From Streptomyces sp. Alt3 (GTDB taxonomy: Bacteria; Actinomycetota; Actinomycetes; Streptomycetales; Streptomycetaceae): 64,000 nt of DNA. The stretch spans positions 2,108,001 to 2,172,000 of the forward strand of contig NZ_CP120983.1 in NCBI RefSeq assembly GCF_030719215.1, written 5' to 3'. Position numbers and translations under genes: made by a program. Of this stretch, positions 1 to 8,783 are shown piece by piece. The notes beneath the pieces are model-generated. The model saw nothing but the letters and a program-made list of their open reading frames with translations, was not told the origin of the DNA and did no database searches. How positions within the stretch are numbered: position 1 is the first letter of the stretch; each line of letters opens with the position of its first letter.

Positions 1-27
1 CAATGCGACCTCACGACGTGAAGCCTC

Positions 28-1269
28 TCAGACCGGAAGGGTGACGCGCATCACGAGACCACCACCCTCACGAGGCTCCGCGATGATACGGCCTCCGTGC
101 GCCCGCGCGACGGATCGCGCGATCGACAGGCCGAGCCCCACGCCCTTGTCGCTGCCGGTACGCTCCGTCCGCAGCCTCCTGAACGGCTCGAAGAGGTTGT
201 CGATCTCGTACGCCGGCACCACGGGGCCGGTGTTGGACACCACCAGGAGCGCCTGCCCGTGCTGGAGCTCGGTGGTGACCTCGACCCAGCCGTCCTCCGC
301 CACGTTGTAGCGCACGGCGTTCTGTACGAGGTTGAGCGCGATGCGCTCCAGGAGCACTCCGTTGCCCTGGACGACCGCGGAAGCGCGCTCCCCGAGGATC
401 TGCACGCCCTTGTCCGCCGCCTCCGACCTGGCCTGGTCGATGGCGCGGTCCGCGACCTCGGCGAGATCGACGGGTTTCCGCTCCACGATCTGGTTGTCGC
501 TGCGGGCGAGCAGGAGCAGGCCCTCCACGAGCTGCTCGCTGCGCTCGTTCGTCGCCAGGAGCGTCTTGCCCAGCTGCTGGAGCTCCGGCGGGGCCCCGGG
601 GTCGGAGAGATGCACCTCCAGCAGGGTGCGGTTGATCGCCAGGGGCGTGCGCAGTTCGTGCGAGGCGTTGCCCACGAACCGCTGCTGGGCCGTGAAGGCC
701 CGCTCCAGCCGGTCCAGCATCTCGTCGAAGGTGTCCGCGAGCTCCTTGAGCTCGTCGTCCGGCCCGTCCAGCTCGATCCGCCGGGTCAGGTCGGTCCCGG
801 CCACCCTGCGGGCGGTGCGGGTGATCCTGCCCAGGGGCGAGAGCACACGTCCGGCCATGGCGTAGCCGAAGGCGAAGGCGATGATGCTGAGGCCCACGAG
901 GGCCAGGAGCGCCCTGTTCAGAAGGCTGTCGAGGGCGTGCTGCCGCTGCGCCGCGGTGCAGTCCTTGATCATCTCGTTGAGCTGGGTGTTGTTCAGCGCC
1001 GAGGACAGCTGAGGGCACATGTCGCTGGAGATCTGCACGCTCGTGCCCTTGACCTGGAACTCCAGCCCGCCCGCGTCGTGCAGCGCCTGCGCGGCCAGCA
1101 TGTAGATGATCGACAGCAGCAGGATGCCCGCGATCAGGAACATGCCGCCGTACAGCAGCGTGAGCCGTATCCGGATGGTCGGGCGCAGCCAGGGGTACGG
1201 GGACTCCTGCGCCTTGGGTTCCCAGGTCGGTTTCGGTGGTGCCTTCATGGGCGCCGGGGAGGCTGCCAT
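28..1269 (-). CDS. cutS: CutS-type sensor histidine kinase
   Basis: Membrane histidine kinase of about 413 aa, partner of the response regulator ending 7 nt upstream. The order is a transmembrane helix (about residues 34-60), a short extracytoplasmic loop, a second helix (about 121-140), HAMP, HisKA with the phospho-acceptor His204 in SHELRTP, then HATPase_c with GLGLSIARS. The sensor loop is only about 60 residues and holds exactly two cysteines (Cys85, Cys104), which fits the reported role of CutRS in sensing extracytoplasmic disulfide or secretion stress (recalled literature). I chose the ATG at 1269 because GAGGGCGGG lies immediately upstream and it follows the cutR stop; a longer in-frame start at 1326 would overlap cutR. 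Confidence in kinase function is very high; the Cut name rests on length, sensor cysteines and the 217-aa partner. Confidence 0.9.
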   Translation of the reverse strand: MAASPAPMKAPPKPTWEPKAQESPYPWLRPTIRIRLTLLYGGMFLIAGILLLSIIYMLAAQALHDAGGLEFQVKGTSVQISSDMCPQLSSALNNTQLNEMIKDCTAAQRQHALDSLLNRALLALVGLSIIAFAFGYAMAGRVLSPLGRITRTARRVAGTDLTRRIELDGPDDELKELADTFDEMLDRLERAFTAQQRFVGNASHELRTPLAINRTLLEVHLSDPGAPPELQQLGKTLLATNERSEQLVEGLLLLARSDNQIVERKPVDLAEVADRAIDQARSEAADKGVQILGERASAVVQGNGVLLERIALNLVQNAVRYNVAEDGWVEVTTELQHGQALLVVSNTGPVVPAYEIDNLFEPFRRLRTERTGSDKGVGLGLSIARSVARAHGGRIIAEPREGGGLVMRVTLPV

Positions 1270-1276
1270 CCCGCCC

Positions 1277-1930
1277 TCAGATCCGGTATCCGGAGCCGGG
1301 GACGGTGACGATGACGGGCGGCTCACCGAGCTTGCGGCGCAGGGTCATGACGGTCACCCGCACCACGTTGGTGAAGGGGTCGGTGTTCTCGTCCCAGGCC
1401 TTCTCCAGCAGTTGCTCGGCCGAGACGACCGCGCCCTCGCTGCGCATCAGGACCTCCAGGACCGCGAACTCCTTCGGGGCGAGCTGGATCTCCTGCTCGT
1501 CCCGGAAGACCTCGCGGCGGTTGGGGTCGAGCTTGATGCCGGCCCGTTCCAGCACGGGGGGCAGCGCGACCGTGGTGCGGCGCCCCAGGGCGCGTACCCG
1601 TGCGGTCAGCTCGCTGAAGGCGAAGGGCTTGGGCAGGTAGTCGTCCGCGCCGAGCTCCAGTCCCTCGACCCGGTCGCTGACGTCGCCGGACGCGGTGAGC
1701 ATGAGCACCCGTGTGGGCATGCCCAGCTCGACGATCCGGCGGCAGACGTCGTCGCCGTGGACCAGCGGCAGGTCCCGGTCCAGCACGACGACGTCGTAGT
1801 CGTTGACCCCGACCCGTTCGAGGGCCGCCGCCCCGTCGTAGACGACGTCGACGGCCATGGCCTCCCGGCGCAGCCCGGTGGCCACCGCATCGGCGAGCAG
1901 CTGCTCGTCCTCGACGACGAGTACGCGCAC
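1277..1930 (-). CDS. cutR: CutR-type OmpR-family response regulator
   Basis: DNA-binding response regulator of 217 aa, the same length as S. lividans CutR. The receiver domain (residues 1-115) has the phosphorylation site Asp51 in VVLDRDLP and the switch lysine in LPKPF. The C-terminal winged helix (about 130-217) carries the OmpR/PhoB signature VRVTVMTLRRKLG and ends in the typical PGSGYRI. Translation starts at a GTG preceded by AAGGA. The gene is first in an operon with the kinase. A terminator-shaped hairpin with six U residues lies 25 nt before its start codon, which suggests transcriptional control in the leader. Confidence 0.93.
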   Translation of the reverse strand: MRVLVVEDEQLLADAVATGLRREAMAVDVVYDGAAALERVGVNDYDVVVLDRDLPLVHGDDVCRRIVELGMPTRVLMLTASGDVSDRVEGLELGADDYLPKPFAFSELTARVRALGRRTTVALPPVLERAGIKLDPNRREVFRDEQEIQLAPKEFAVLEVLMRSEGAVVSAEQLLEKAWDENTDPFTNVVRVTVMTLRRKLGEPPVIVTVPGSGYRI

Positions 1931-2292
1931 GGCGCAGTCCTTCCCTAGATCCCGAAAAAACGGCGAGCGGCCCTCGATACGGCCGCTCGCTGCACGTCAG
2001 CGGCACCGACTGTGCGCGTCCATCCTGCCCGTAACGCGCATAAACCGGCGGTAAGACGGCGCGGGCCGGGCTGCCGCTCCTGGGAATTGATCGGATTTCC
2101 GGGCCAGTTGAGGTTTCTCAGAGGTTCACGGCGGGGAGGACGCTCTCACACCCGCGATCACGCCATGTATGTGGCGTACCACAGCCCGTCCTGCATCCAG
2201 AGGGACTGCGTGATCACCCGCACCCCGGCCACCGTGCCGGGGGACCACCGGGCACACCCCCGTGCCACCGACCCACGACGAGGGGGCGCTTC
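1931..2292. other. Intergenic region between cutR and the 57-aa gene
   Basis: 362 bp separating divergent genes. Apart from the hairpin at 1955-1990 I see no credible coding sequence; candidate reading frames here have no ribosome site and atypical composition. It must contain promoters for both flanking genes, but I could not assign -35 and -10 boxes with confidence. Confidence 0.5.
1955..1990 (-). promoter_or_regulatory. Hairpin plus U6 tract in the cutR leader (attenuator or read-through terminator)
   Basis: On the minus strand a perfect 10-bp stem (GCGAGCGGCC pairing 1981-1990 with 1963-1972, 8-nt loop) is followed after two bases by six U residues. This is the classic intrinsic terminator form, rare in high-GC streptomycetes, and it sits 25 nt upstream of the cutR GTG. 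Any transcript starting upstream must cross it, so it is either an attenuator or a barrier against read-through from the upstream minus-strand phosphatase gene. Confidence 0.55.
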
Positions 2293-2466
2293 ATGGACGC
2301 TTTCACCGCAGGTCTGCTGCAACGAATCAAGACCACCGAGTCCGACCTCACGAGGGCTCGCGAGACGGGCGACGACTTCCTCGCGGACGTCGAGCAGGGA
2401 GAGCTCGACGACCTGCACCGCCTCGCCGCCGAGCACGGCGTGGAAATCGGCGCCACAAGCGTCTGA
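2293..2466 (+). CDS. Small conserved hypothetical protein (57 aa)
   Basis: A 57-residue acidic, mostly alpha-helical protein starting MDAFTAGLLQRIKTTESDL. It has a good ribosome site (GAGGGGG ending 6 nt before the ATG) and is followed directly by a strong terminator, so it is probably a genuine monocistronic gene. It has no signal peptide, membrane segment or cysteines. Heptad-like spacing of leucines suggests a short coiled coil or helical hairpin. I do not recognise a named family; its place beside cutRS appears conserved in streptomycetes, from memory. Confidence 0.75.
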   Translation: MDAFTAGLLQRIKTTESDLTRARETGDDFLADVEQGELDDLHRLAAEHGVEIGATSV

Positions 2467-2475
2467 GCCGCTACG

Positions 2476-2515
2476 AGAGGGCCCCGGGAGCCGTCATGGC
2501 TGTCCGGGGCCCTCT
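2476..2515 (+). terminator. Intrinsic terminator, 12-bp perfect stem
   Basis: AGAGGGCCCCGG at 2476-2487 pairs perfectly with 2504-2515. It sits 10 bp after the 57-aa gene stop and also downstream of the convergent inositol phosphatase gene, so it can serve both strands. Confidence 0.8.
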
Positions 2516-2568
2516 TCGTGTGCCGACGGGGCCCCTGGGTGCCTCGACAGGCTCAGGAAGCCGTTCGG

Positions 2569-3369
2569 TCAGTCGTGCCAGGCTCCCAGTTCCTCGAGGA
2601 GCGCCTGCAGCGGCTCGAAGACGCCCGGGGTCGCCGCGACGGTGAGGTCGCCGTCCGCGGGAAGGCCGGGCCGGCCTCCGGTGAGCGCGCCGGCCTCCCG
2701 GGCGATCAGGTCGCCGGCCGCCACGTCCCAGGGGTGGAGCCCGCGCTCGTAGTAGCCGTCGAGGCGGCCCGCCGCGACGTCGCAGAGCTCGATGGCCGCG
2801 GATCCGCCGCGCCGGATGTCCCGCAGCCTGGGAATCAGCTGCTGGGCGACGGCGGCCTGGTGGGTGCGGACCTTCGTGACGTAGTTGAAGCCGGTCGACA
2901 CGAGGGCCTGGTCGAGGGGGGCCGTGGGGCGGCAGCGCAGTGCCTCCCCGTTCGCGTGGGCTCCGCGGCCCAGGACCGCGTGGAACGTCTCACGGCGCAT
3001 GGGCGCCTCGACCACACCGACGACCCGTTCGCCGTCGCGCTCCGCGGCGATCGAGACGGACCAGGTCGGCAGCCCGTAGAGGTAGTTCACCGTGCCGTCG
3101 AGCGGGTCGATGACCCACCTGATCCCGCTGCTGCCCTCGGCGCTGGCGCCCTCCTCGCCGAGGAAGCCGTCGGCGGGGCGGTGCTCGGAGAGGTAGCCGG
3201 TGATCAGCTTCTCCGCCCGGATGTCCATCTCGGTGACGACGTCGATGGGGCTGGACTTCGTCGCGGCCACCCCGAGATCGGCGGGGCGGCCGTCACGCAG
3301 CAGCGCACCGGCCCTGCGGGCAGCCTCCAGGGCGAGGTCGAGCAGTTCGGACAGGAGGGGGTCGGTCAC
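2569..3369 (-). CDS. Inositol monophosphatase family protein
   Basis: Magnesium-dependent sugar-phosphate phosphatase of 266 aa, the family length. The metal-binding motifs are present: GEEG in the middle, DPLDGT (WVIDPLDGTVNYLYG) as metal motif one, and WDVAAGDLIAREAG near the C-terminus. Substrates in this family include myo-inositol 1-phosphate, fructose 1,6-bisphosphate and histidinol phosphate; the sequence alone does not choose among them. I chose the GTG at 3369 with CTGGAG upstream, because further upstream the frame runs as a shadow through ferrochelatase. It lies 64 bp downstream of hemH on the same strand and may be co-transcribed with it. Confidence 0.9.
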   Translation of the reverse strand: MTDPLLSELLDLALEAARRAGALLRDGRPADLGVAATKSSPIDVVTEMDIRAEKLITGYLSEHRPADGFLGEEGASAEGSSGIRWVIDPLDGTVNYLYGLPTWSVSIAAERDGERVVGVVEAPMRRETFHAVLGRGAHANGEALRCRPTAPLDQALVSTGFNYVTKVRTHQAAVAQQLIPRLRDIRRGGSAAIELCDVAAGRLDGYYERGLHPWDVAAGDLIAREAGALTGGRPGLPADGDLTVAATPGVFEPLQALLEELGAWHD

Positions 3370-3433
3370 AGCGCTCCAGAGGTGGTGTCCCGGGACGGGC
3401 TTGTCCGCGCCCGGGCGGCGGGTGGGCGGGCGG

Positions 3434-4558
3434 CTAGAACGGGCTGTCGGCGCCGGCGGCCGCCGGCTTGAGGGTCCTGGCAGGGCAGCAGCCGACCGGA
3501 CAGAGGTCGTGCGAGGGGCCCAGCGTGCCCAGGACGCACGGCGTGACGGGACGGCCCTGTTCGGCGGCGGCGCGCTCCAGGACGAGTTCGCGGACGGCAG
3601 CGGCGAACCGGGGGTCCGCCCCCACCGTCGCGGACCGCCGCACCGGGAGGCCGATCTCCGCGGCCTTCGCGGTGGCCTCCGTGTCGAGGTCGTACAACAC
3701 CTCCATGTGGTCCGAGACGAAGCCGATGGGGGCCATGACGACCGCCGGGACACCGTCGCCGTGGAGTGCCTCCAGGTGGTCGCAGATGTCCGGCTCCAGC
3801 CACGGGATGTGCGGGGCTCCGCTGCGCGACTGGTAGACGAGCTGCCAGGGGTGGTCGATGCCGGTCTCCTCACGCACCGCCTCGGTGATCAGCCGGGCGA
3901 CGTCCAGGTGCTCCGCCACGTAGGAGCCGCCGTCGCCGTGCGTCCCGGCCGGTCCGGAGGTGTCGGCTGCGGCGGTCGGGATGGAGTGCGTGGTGAACGC
4001 GATGTGCGCCCCCGCTCGGACGTCCTCGGGGAGGTCGGCCAGCGACGCGAGGACGCCGTCCACCATGGGGCGTACGAAGCCCGGGTGGTTGAAGTAGTGC
4101 CGCAGCTTGTCCACCCGGGGCACCGGGAGTCCCTCCGCCTCCAGCGCGGACAGCGACTCCGCGAGGTTCTCGCGGTACTGGCGGCAGCCGGAGTACGAGG
4201 CGTAGGCGCTGGTGGCGAGCACGGCGATCCGGCGGTGCCCGTCAGTGATCATCTCGCGGAGGGTGTCGGTGAGGTACGGGGCCCAGTTGCGGTTGCCCCA
4301 GTACACCGGCAGTTCGAGGCCGTGGTCCGCGAAGTCCTTGTGCAGCGCGTCCAGGAGCGCCCGGTTCTGCGCGTTGATCGGGCTCACGCCGCCGAAGAGG
4401 AAGTAGTGCTTGCCGACCTCTCTGAGCCGTTCTTCGGGGATGCCACGGCCTCGCGTCACGTTCGCGAGGAACGGGACGACGTCGTCCGGGCCTTCGGGAC
4501 CGCCGAAGGACAGCAGGAGAAGAGCGTCGTAGGGAGCGGGATCACGCAGATCGGACAT
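3434..4558 (-). CDS. hemH: Ferrochelatase (coproporphyrin type)
   Basis: Inserts ferrous iron into the porphyrin ring late in haem synthesis. The 374-aa protein begins with the family motif [14 protein letters not shown], carries the catalytic His191 in FTTHSIP and the conserved [15 protein letters not shown] segment. Four cysteines near the C-terminus (341, 353, 357, 358; motif CPVGCC) fit the [2Fe-2S] cluster seen in many actinobacterial ferrochelatases. Actinobacteria use the coproporphyrin branch, so the substrate is probably coproporphyrin III and the name cpfC would also apply. The ATG at 4558 is preferred over an upstream start at 4630 on protein homology. Confidence 0.93.
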   Translation of the reverse strand: MSDLRDPAPYDALLLLSFGGPEGPDDVVPFLANVTRGRGIPEERLREVGKHYFLFGGVSPINAQNRALLDALHKDFADHGLELPVYWGNRNWAPYLTDTLREMITDGHRRIAVLATSAYASYSGCRQYRENLAESLSALEAEGLPVPRVDKLRHYFNHPGFVRPMVDGVLASLADLPEDVRAGAHIAFTTHSIPTAAADTSGPAGTHGDGGSYVAEHLDVARLITEAVREETGIDHPWQLVYQSRSGAPHIPWLEPDICDHLEALHGDGVPAVVMAPIGFVSDHMEVLYDLDTEATAKAAEIGLPVRRSATVGADPRFAAAVRELVLERAAAEQGRPVTPCVLGTLGPSHDLCPVGCCPARTLKPAAAGADSPF

Positions 4559-4684
4559 GTACCCGATCCTGCCACCCGCCTCCGACAGCGCGGCACCCGC
4601 CGTCGGCCGGCGTCCGGCCTCACCGGCCACCCGTAAGCTGTGTCAGCCCTCTGCACACCTGACAGGCTTCATCGGAGCTACACC

Positions 4685-5929
4685 TTGCCCAGCCCCTATC
4701 GCGCCATCTTCGCCGCACCCGGAACCCTGGCCTTCTCGACGGCCGGACTCCTCGGCCGGATGCCGCTCTCCATGATGGGGATCGGTGTGGTGACGATGGT
4801 CTCCCAGCTCACCGGCCGTTACGGGCTGGCGGGCGCGCTCTCCGCGACGCTCGCGATGGCGGCGGCGGTCATGGGACCGCAGGTGTCCCGGCTGGTCGAC
4901 CGCTACGGGCAGCGCCGCGTCCTGCGCCCGGTCACGCTGTTCGCCGCCGCCTCGGTCGCCGGGCTGCTGGTCTGCGCCCAGCAGCGGCTCCCGGACTGGA
5001 CGCTGTTCGTCTTCGCCGCGGGCGCCGGGTGCGTCCCGAGCGTGGGGTCGATGGTCAGGGCCCGCTGGGCCGAGATCTACCGGGGGTCCGGGCGGCAGCT
5101 GCACACCGCGTACTCCTGGGAGTCGATCGTCGACGAGGTGTGCTTCATCTTCGGCCCCATCGTCTCCATCGGTCTGTCCACCGCGTGGTTCCCGGAGGCG
5201 GGGCCACTGCTGGCCGGCGGGTTCCTGGTGGTGGGCGTCTTCTGGCTGACGGCGCAGCGCGCCACCGAACCCAGGCCGCACCCGAAGGAGCACCACACCG
5301 GCGGCTCGGCGCTCCGGTCGTCGGGGCTCCAGGTGCTGGTCCTCACGTTCGTCGCCACCGGGGCGATCTTCGGCGCGGTGGACGTGGTGACTGTGGCTTT
5401 CGCAGAGGAGCGCGGTCACAAGGCGGCGGCCAGCCTCGTCCTCGCGGTCTACGCCCTGGGCTCATGTCTCGCCGGAGCAGTCTTCGGCCTGCTCCACCTC
5501 AAGGGGAAGCCGTCCACCAGGTGGCTGGTGGGGGTGTGCGCGATGGCCGTGAGTATGATCCCCCTCCAACTGGCCGGGAGCCTGCCGTTCCTGGCCGTGG
5601 CGCTCTTTGTCGCGGGCCTCGCCATCGCACCGACGATGGTCACCACCATGGCCCTCGTCGAACAGCACGTACCGCGTACCCAGCTGACCGAGGGCATGAC
5701 CTGGACCAGTACCGGACTCGCCGTCGGAGTGGCGCTCGGCTCGTCCGCCGCCGGCTGGGTGGTCGACGCCTCCGGGGCCGAGGCGGGGTACGCGGTGCCC
5801 GCCGTGGCGGGAGCGCTCGCGGCCGCGGTGGCGCTCCTGGGGTATCGCCGGCTGGCGGAGCCGGCGCCTACGGGAGGGCGCGGGGAAGATGACCGACACC
5901 TACGCACGGACGGCGAACACGTGGCGTAA
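4685..5929 (+). CDS. MFS transporter
   Basis: Integral membrane transporter of about 414 aa with twelve predicted hydrophobic segments and a short central loop (about residues 195-215). It resembles drug/metabolite exporters of the major facilitator superfamily, with a helix 2-3 loop reading VDRYGQRRVLRP. I chose the TTG at 4685 because GGAG lies 8 nt before it and the protein then begins LPSPYRAIF; an ATG at 4640 has no ribosome site. Its 3' end overlaps the next gene by 41 nt, which indicates translational coupling. The substrate is unknown. Confidence 0.87.
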   Translation: MPSPYRAIFAAPGTLAFSTAGLLGRMPLSMMGIGVVTMVSQLTGRYGLAGALSATLAMAAAVMGPQVSRLVDRYGQRRVLRPVTLFAAASVAGLLVCAQQRLPDWTLFVFAAGAGCVPSVGSMVRARWAEIYRGSGRQLHTAYSWESIVDEVCFIFGPIVSIGLSTAWFPEAGPLLAGGFLVVGVFWLTAQRATEPRPHPKEHHTGGSALRSSGLQVLVLTFVATGAIFGAVDVVTVAFAEERGHKAAASLVLAVYALGSCLAGAVFGLLHLKGKPSTRWLVGVCAMAVSMIPLQLAGSLPFLAVALFVAGLAIAPTMVTTMALVEQHVPRTQLTEGMTWTSTGLAVGVALGSSAAGWVVDASGAEAGYAVPAVAGALAAAVALLGYRRLAEPAPTGGRGEDDRHLRTDGEHVA

Positions 5930-7208
5930 CTGGGCGGGCAACGTCACCGCCCGGCCCGCACGCGTGGAGTCCCCCGCGTCCGTCGACGAGCTCGCCGACG
6001 TGCTCCGCAGGGCGTCCGAGGACGGGCTCACGGTCAAGCCCGTCGGAACCGGACACTCCTTCACCGCGGCCGCGGCCACCGACGGGGTCCTCGTGCGCCC
6101 GGACCTGCTCACCGGCATCCGCGCCGTCGACCGCGAGGCGATGACCGTGACGGTGGAGGCCGGGACCCCGCTGAAGCGTCTGAACACCGCGCTCGCCCGT
6201 GAGGGGCTCTCCCTCACCAACATGGGCGACATCATGGAGCAGACGGTCGCCGGGGCTACGTCCACGGGCACCCACGGCACCGGCCGGGACTCGGCGTCGA
6301 TATCCGCGCAGATCCGGGCGCTCGAGCTGGTCACCGCCGACGGCACGGTCCTGCGCTGCTCGGCCGACGAGCACCCGGAGGTCTTCGCGGCGGCCCGCGT
6401 CGGGCTCGGCGCGCTGGGCGTGGTGACCGCGGTGACGCTCGCCGTGGAACCGGTCTTCCTTCTGACCGCCCGCGAGGAGCCGATGACCTTCGACCGGGTC
6501 ACATCCGATTTTGATCAGCTGGTCACGGAGAACGAGCACTTCGAGTTCTACTGGTTCCCGCACACCGGCAACTGCAACACCAAGCGCAACAACCGCAGCG
6601 CCGGCCCCGCCGCTCCGCCCGGGCGGGTCAGCGGCTGGATCGAGGACGAGCTCCTCTCCAACGGGATCTTCCAGGTCGCCTGCGCGGTCGGCCGGGCCGT
6701 CCCCGCCGCCATTCCGTCCATGGCCAGGATCTCCAGCCGCGCCCTGTCGGCCCGTACGTACACCGACATCCCGTACAAGGTCTTCACCAGCCCCAGGCGG
6801 GTGCGCTTCGTCGAGATGGAGTACGCCGTGCCGCGCGAGGCGGCGGTCGACGCCCTGCGCGAGCTCAGGGCCATGGTCGAACGGTCACCGCTGCGCATCA
6901 GCTTCCCCGTGGAGGTCCGCACGGCGCCGGCGGACGACATGGCGCTCTCCACCGCCTCGGGCCGGGACAGCGCCTACATCGCGGTGCACATGTACCGGGG
7001 CACGCCGCACCAGGCGTACTTCACGGCCGTCGAGCGGATCATGACCGGCTACGACGGGCGCCCGCACTGGGGCAAGATCCACACCAGGGACTCCGGCTAT
7101 CTGGCCGGCGCCTATCCCCGGTTCGGCGAGTTCACCGCCGTACGCGACCGGCTCGACCCGGACCGGCTCTTCGCCAACGACTACCTGCGGCGCGTGCTCG
7201 GGGAGTGA
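5889..7208 (+). CDS. FAD-dependent aldonolactone oxidase (ALO family)
   Basis: A 439-aa flavoprotein of the vanillyl-alcohol oxidase superfamily. The N-terminal FAD_binding_4 domain includes the nucleotide-binding stretch KPVGTGHSF and SLTNMGDI, and the C-terminal D-arabinono-1,4-lactone oxidase domain ends in the family motif HWGK (residues about 390-395) and RFGEF. Such enzymes oxidise L-gulono-, L-galactono- or D-arabinono-lactones or alditols with oxygen as acceptor; the exact substrate cannot be read here. The ATG overlaps the end of the MFS gene, suggesting that export or import and oxidation of a related compound are linked. Confidence 0.88.
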   Translation: MTDTYARTANTWRNWAGNVTARPARVESPASVDELADVLRRASEDGLTVKPVGTGHSFTAAAATDGVLVRPDLLTGIRAVDREAMTVTVEAGTPLKRLNTALAREGLSLTNMGDIMEQTVAGATSTGTHGTGRDSASISAQIRALELVTADGTVLRCSADEHPEVFAAARVGLGALGVVTAVTLAVEPVFLLTAREEPMTFDRVTSDFDQLVTENEHFEFYWFPHTGNCNTKRNNRSAGPAAPPGRVSGWIEDELLSNGIFQVACAVGRAVPAAIPSMARISSRALSARTYTDIPYKVFTSPRRVRFVEMEYAVPREAAVDALRELRAMVERSPLRISFPVEVRTAPADDMALSTASGRDSAYIAVHMYRGTPHQAYFTAVERIMTGYDGRPHWGKIHTRDSGYLAGAYPRFGEFTAVRDRLDPDRLFANDYLRRVLGE

Positions 7209-7233
7209 GTGCCCGCGGGCGGGCCGGACCCGA

Positions 7234-8286
7234 TCACCGGTCCGTGTCCGCCCCGGCCCCGCCCTGCTGGTCCGGGACCTCGTCGGCGCCGGTCGGATCC
7301 GGCGACGCAGGAGTGGTGCCGTCCGCCCCCGGCGTGGTCGGGGTGACGGTCGCAGGCGCCGAGGCGCCGCCGGACGCCGAGGGCGTGGGGGCGGGTTCGT
7401 CGGCCGAGCCGTCGCCGGAGGGCTCGGGCTGCGCGCTCCCGCCCCGGTCCGCGTCGGTGCCGGGCGTCGTCGTGCTCCCGCTGTCAGGCACGGACCCGTC
7501 GTCCTCCTGGTCCGAGCCGTCCTCCCGGTCCGCACCTCCCGAGGTCGAGGGCGACGGTGAGGTCGACCCGCCATGACCCCCGCCGACGACGGAGCTGATG
7601 GTCGTCCGCCCGTCGCCCCCCAGGTCGTGGCCGGAGACCATTTCGTACACGGTGATGCCGGCCATCGACAGGACGAAGACCCCGGTCGCCGCGAGGGCCG
7701 ACCGCTTCCAGCCGCGGACGCGGGTGCCGTGAGTACGGGCGTCGGACCAGGTGTCGTCCGTGGAGGCGTCGGAGCCGGGAGCCCCCTCACCGGGAGTCGG
7801 GGCTGCCGTGGGTCCCTCGCCGGGAGCCGGCCCGCCCGGCCGGAACTGCCGCAGGACCGTCGTGCGGTCCGCGCCCGCGTCGCCGCTCCGCTCCACCGTG
7901 CGCAGCACCGTCGTACGGTCCGTTTCCGCGGGCACGGACCGCCCCACGGCTCCCAGCAATCGCGTGGCGTCGTCCTCGGGGCGCCGTGACGCGGGAGACC
8001 TCTCCTTGGTGTGCACGGTCACCTGACGGCCCGCCGGGTGCTTCACCTGGACGGTGACCTCGCGGATCTGCTCCCCCGTACGACGGAAGAAGTGCTGGAA
8101 GACCGAACCTCCGCAGGTGGCCACCACACTCATCACGCCCGCGCCGGCGATCGTCCCGTACACACCGAGCTGCGAGGCCATCACCGCCGCCGCCACCGCC
8201 GCGACGGCACTGCCCGCGACCTGGGGCAGGCTCAGATCTATGCGCCTTTCCTTGCGTTCCGCATCACTCTGCGGCTTCTGCACCAT
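7234..8286 (-). CDS. Two-helix membrane protein with long disordered C-terminus
   Basis: About 350 aa. An N-terminal hydrophobic pair (about residues 22-60, rich in Ala, Val and Gly) is followed by a hydrophilic linker, a second transmembrane helix (about 190-215, ALAATGVFVLSMAGITVYEM), then roughly 120 residues of Gly/Ser/Thr/Pro/Asp-rich low-complexity sequence likely to be extracytoplasmic. I chose the ATG at 8286 (CAGGGACAG upstream) instead of a far upstream start. I do not recognise a functional family; similar membrane proteins occur beside sepH in streptomycetes. It is convergent with the lactone oxidase gene, 25 bp apart. Confidence 0.72.
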   Translation of the reverse strand: MVQKPQSDAERKERRIDLSLPQVAGSAVAAVAAAVMASQLGVYGTIAGAGVMSVVATCGGSVFQHFFRRTGEQIREVTVQVKHPAGRQVTVHTKERSPASRRPEDDATRLLGAVGRSVPAETDRTTVLRTVERSGDAGADRTTVLRQFRPGGPAPGEGPTAAPTPGEGAPGSDASTDDTWSDARTHGTRVRGWKRSALAATGVFVLSMAGITVYEMVSGHDLGGDGRTTISSVVGGGHGGSTSPSPSTSGGADREDGSDQEDDGSVPDSGSTTTPGTDADRGGSAQPEPSGDGSADEPAPTPSASGGASAPATVTPTTPGADGTTPASPDPTGADEVPDQQGGAGADTDR

Positions 8287-8783
8287 GATCTGTCCCTGCT
8301 CGACAACTAGCCCACCTTGCACCAGGAAGGGACATTTGAGCGAATCAGATAGTTCCGATTCTGGAGATTTTGTGAAGCAGCACACGCATCGGGGGCATAC
8401 CGCGAACAACGGGGTAACCCAACTCCCGTGCGCGGTGAGAACTTCGGCGGCGCGCCGGTCCACCCAGGTGGCCCGAATGGAGTACTGTGACGAGCCCTGG
8501 GGCCGGACTCCCGCACGGGTGTCCCGGACCTACGGGAGGGGGCCGAAGGAAGCCCCCGAACCGGCGGCGCCGCGGCATCGCACGGGCGCCTGCTACATGG
8601 AGCAACCAAACGGTCGCTCCGCGTCGTAACCAGGTGACCGTGCCATCGTGGCGTTCCAGGGCCAAGGCCCGACACGCCGGGTAACTTGGCAAGGTTGTGG
8701 CAGGCTGAACCCGGGCAGGTCACACTCGACTAGCGGAAGCAGCGACGCACGTGACGTCGGCAGGCACCACCCGGGAGGTTCCC
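8287..8783. other. Divergent intergenic region upstream of sepH
   Basis: 497 bp with no credible gene; short frames on both strands lack ribosome sites and family resemblance. It should hold promoters for the membrane protein (minus) and sepH (plus). A small hairpin (GGAGC at 8598-8602 with GCTCC at 8615-8619) lies within it. Confidence 0.45.

Noticed and set aside
2214..2456. Minus-strand frames opposite the 57-aa gene
   Set aside because: They are antisense shadows of the real small gene, which has the ribosome site and terminator.
8307..8723. Minus-strand 138-codon frame upstream of sepH
   Set aside because: Lacks a start context and recognisable domain; it lies in the divergent promoter region.
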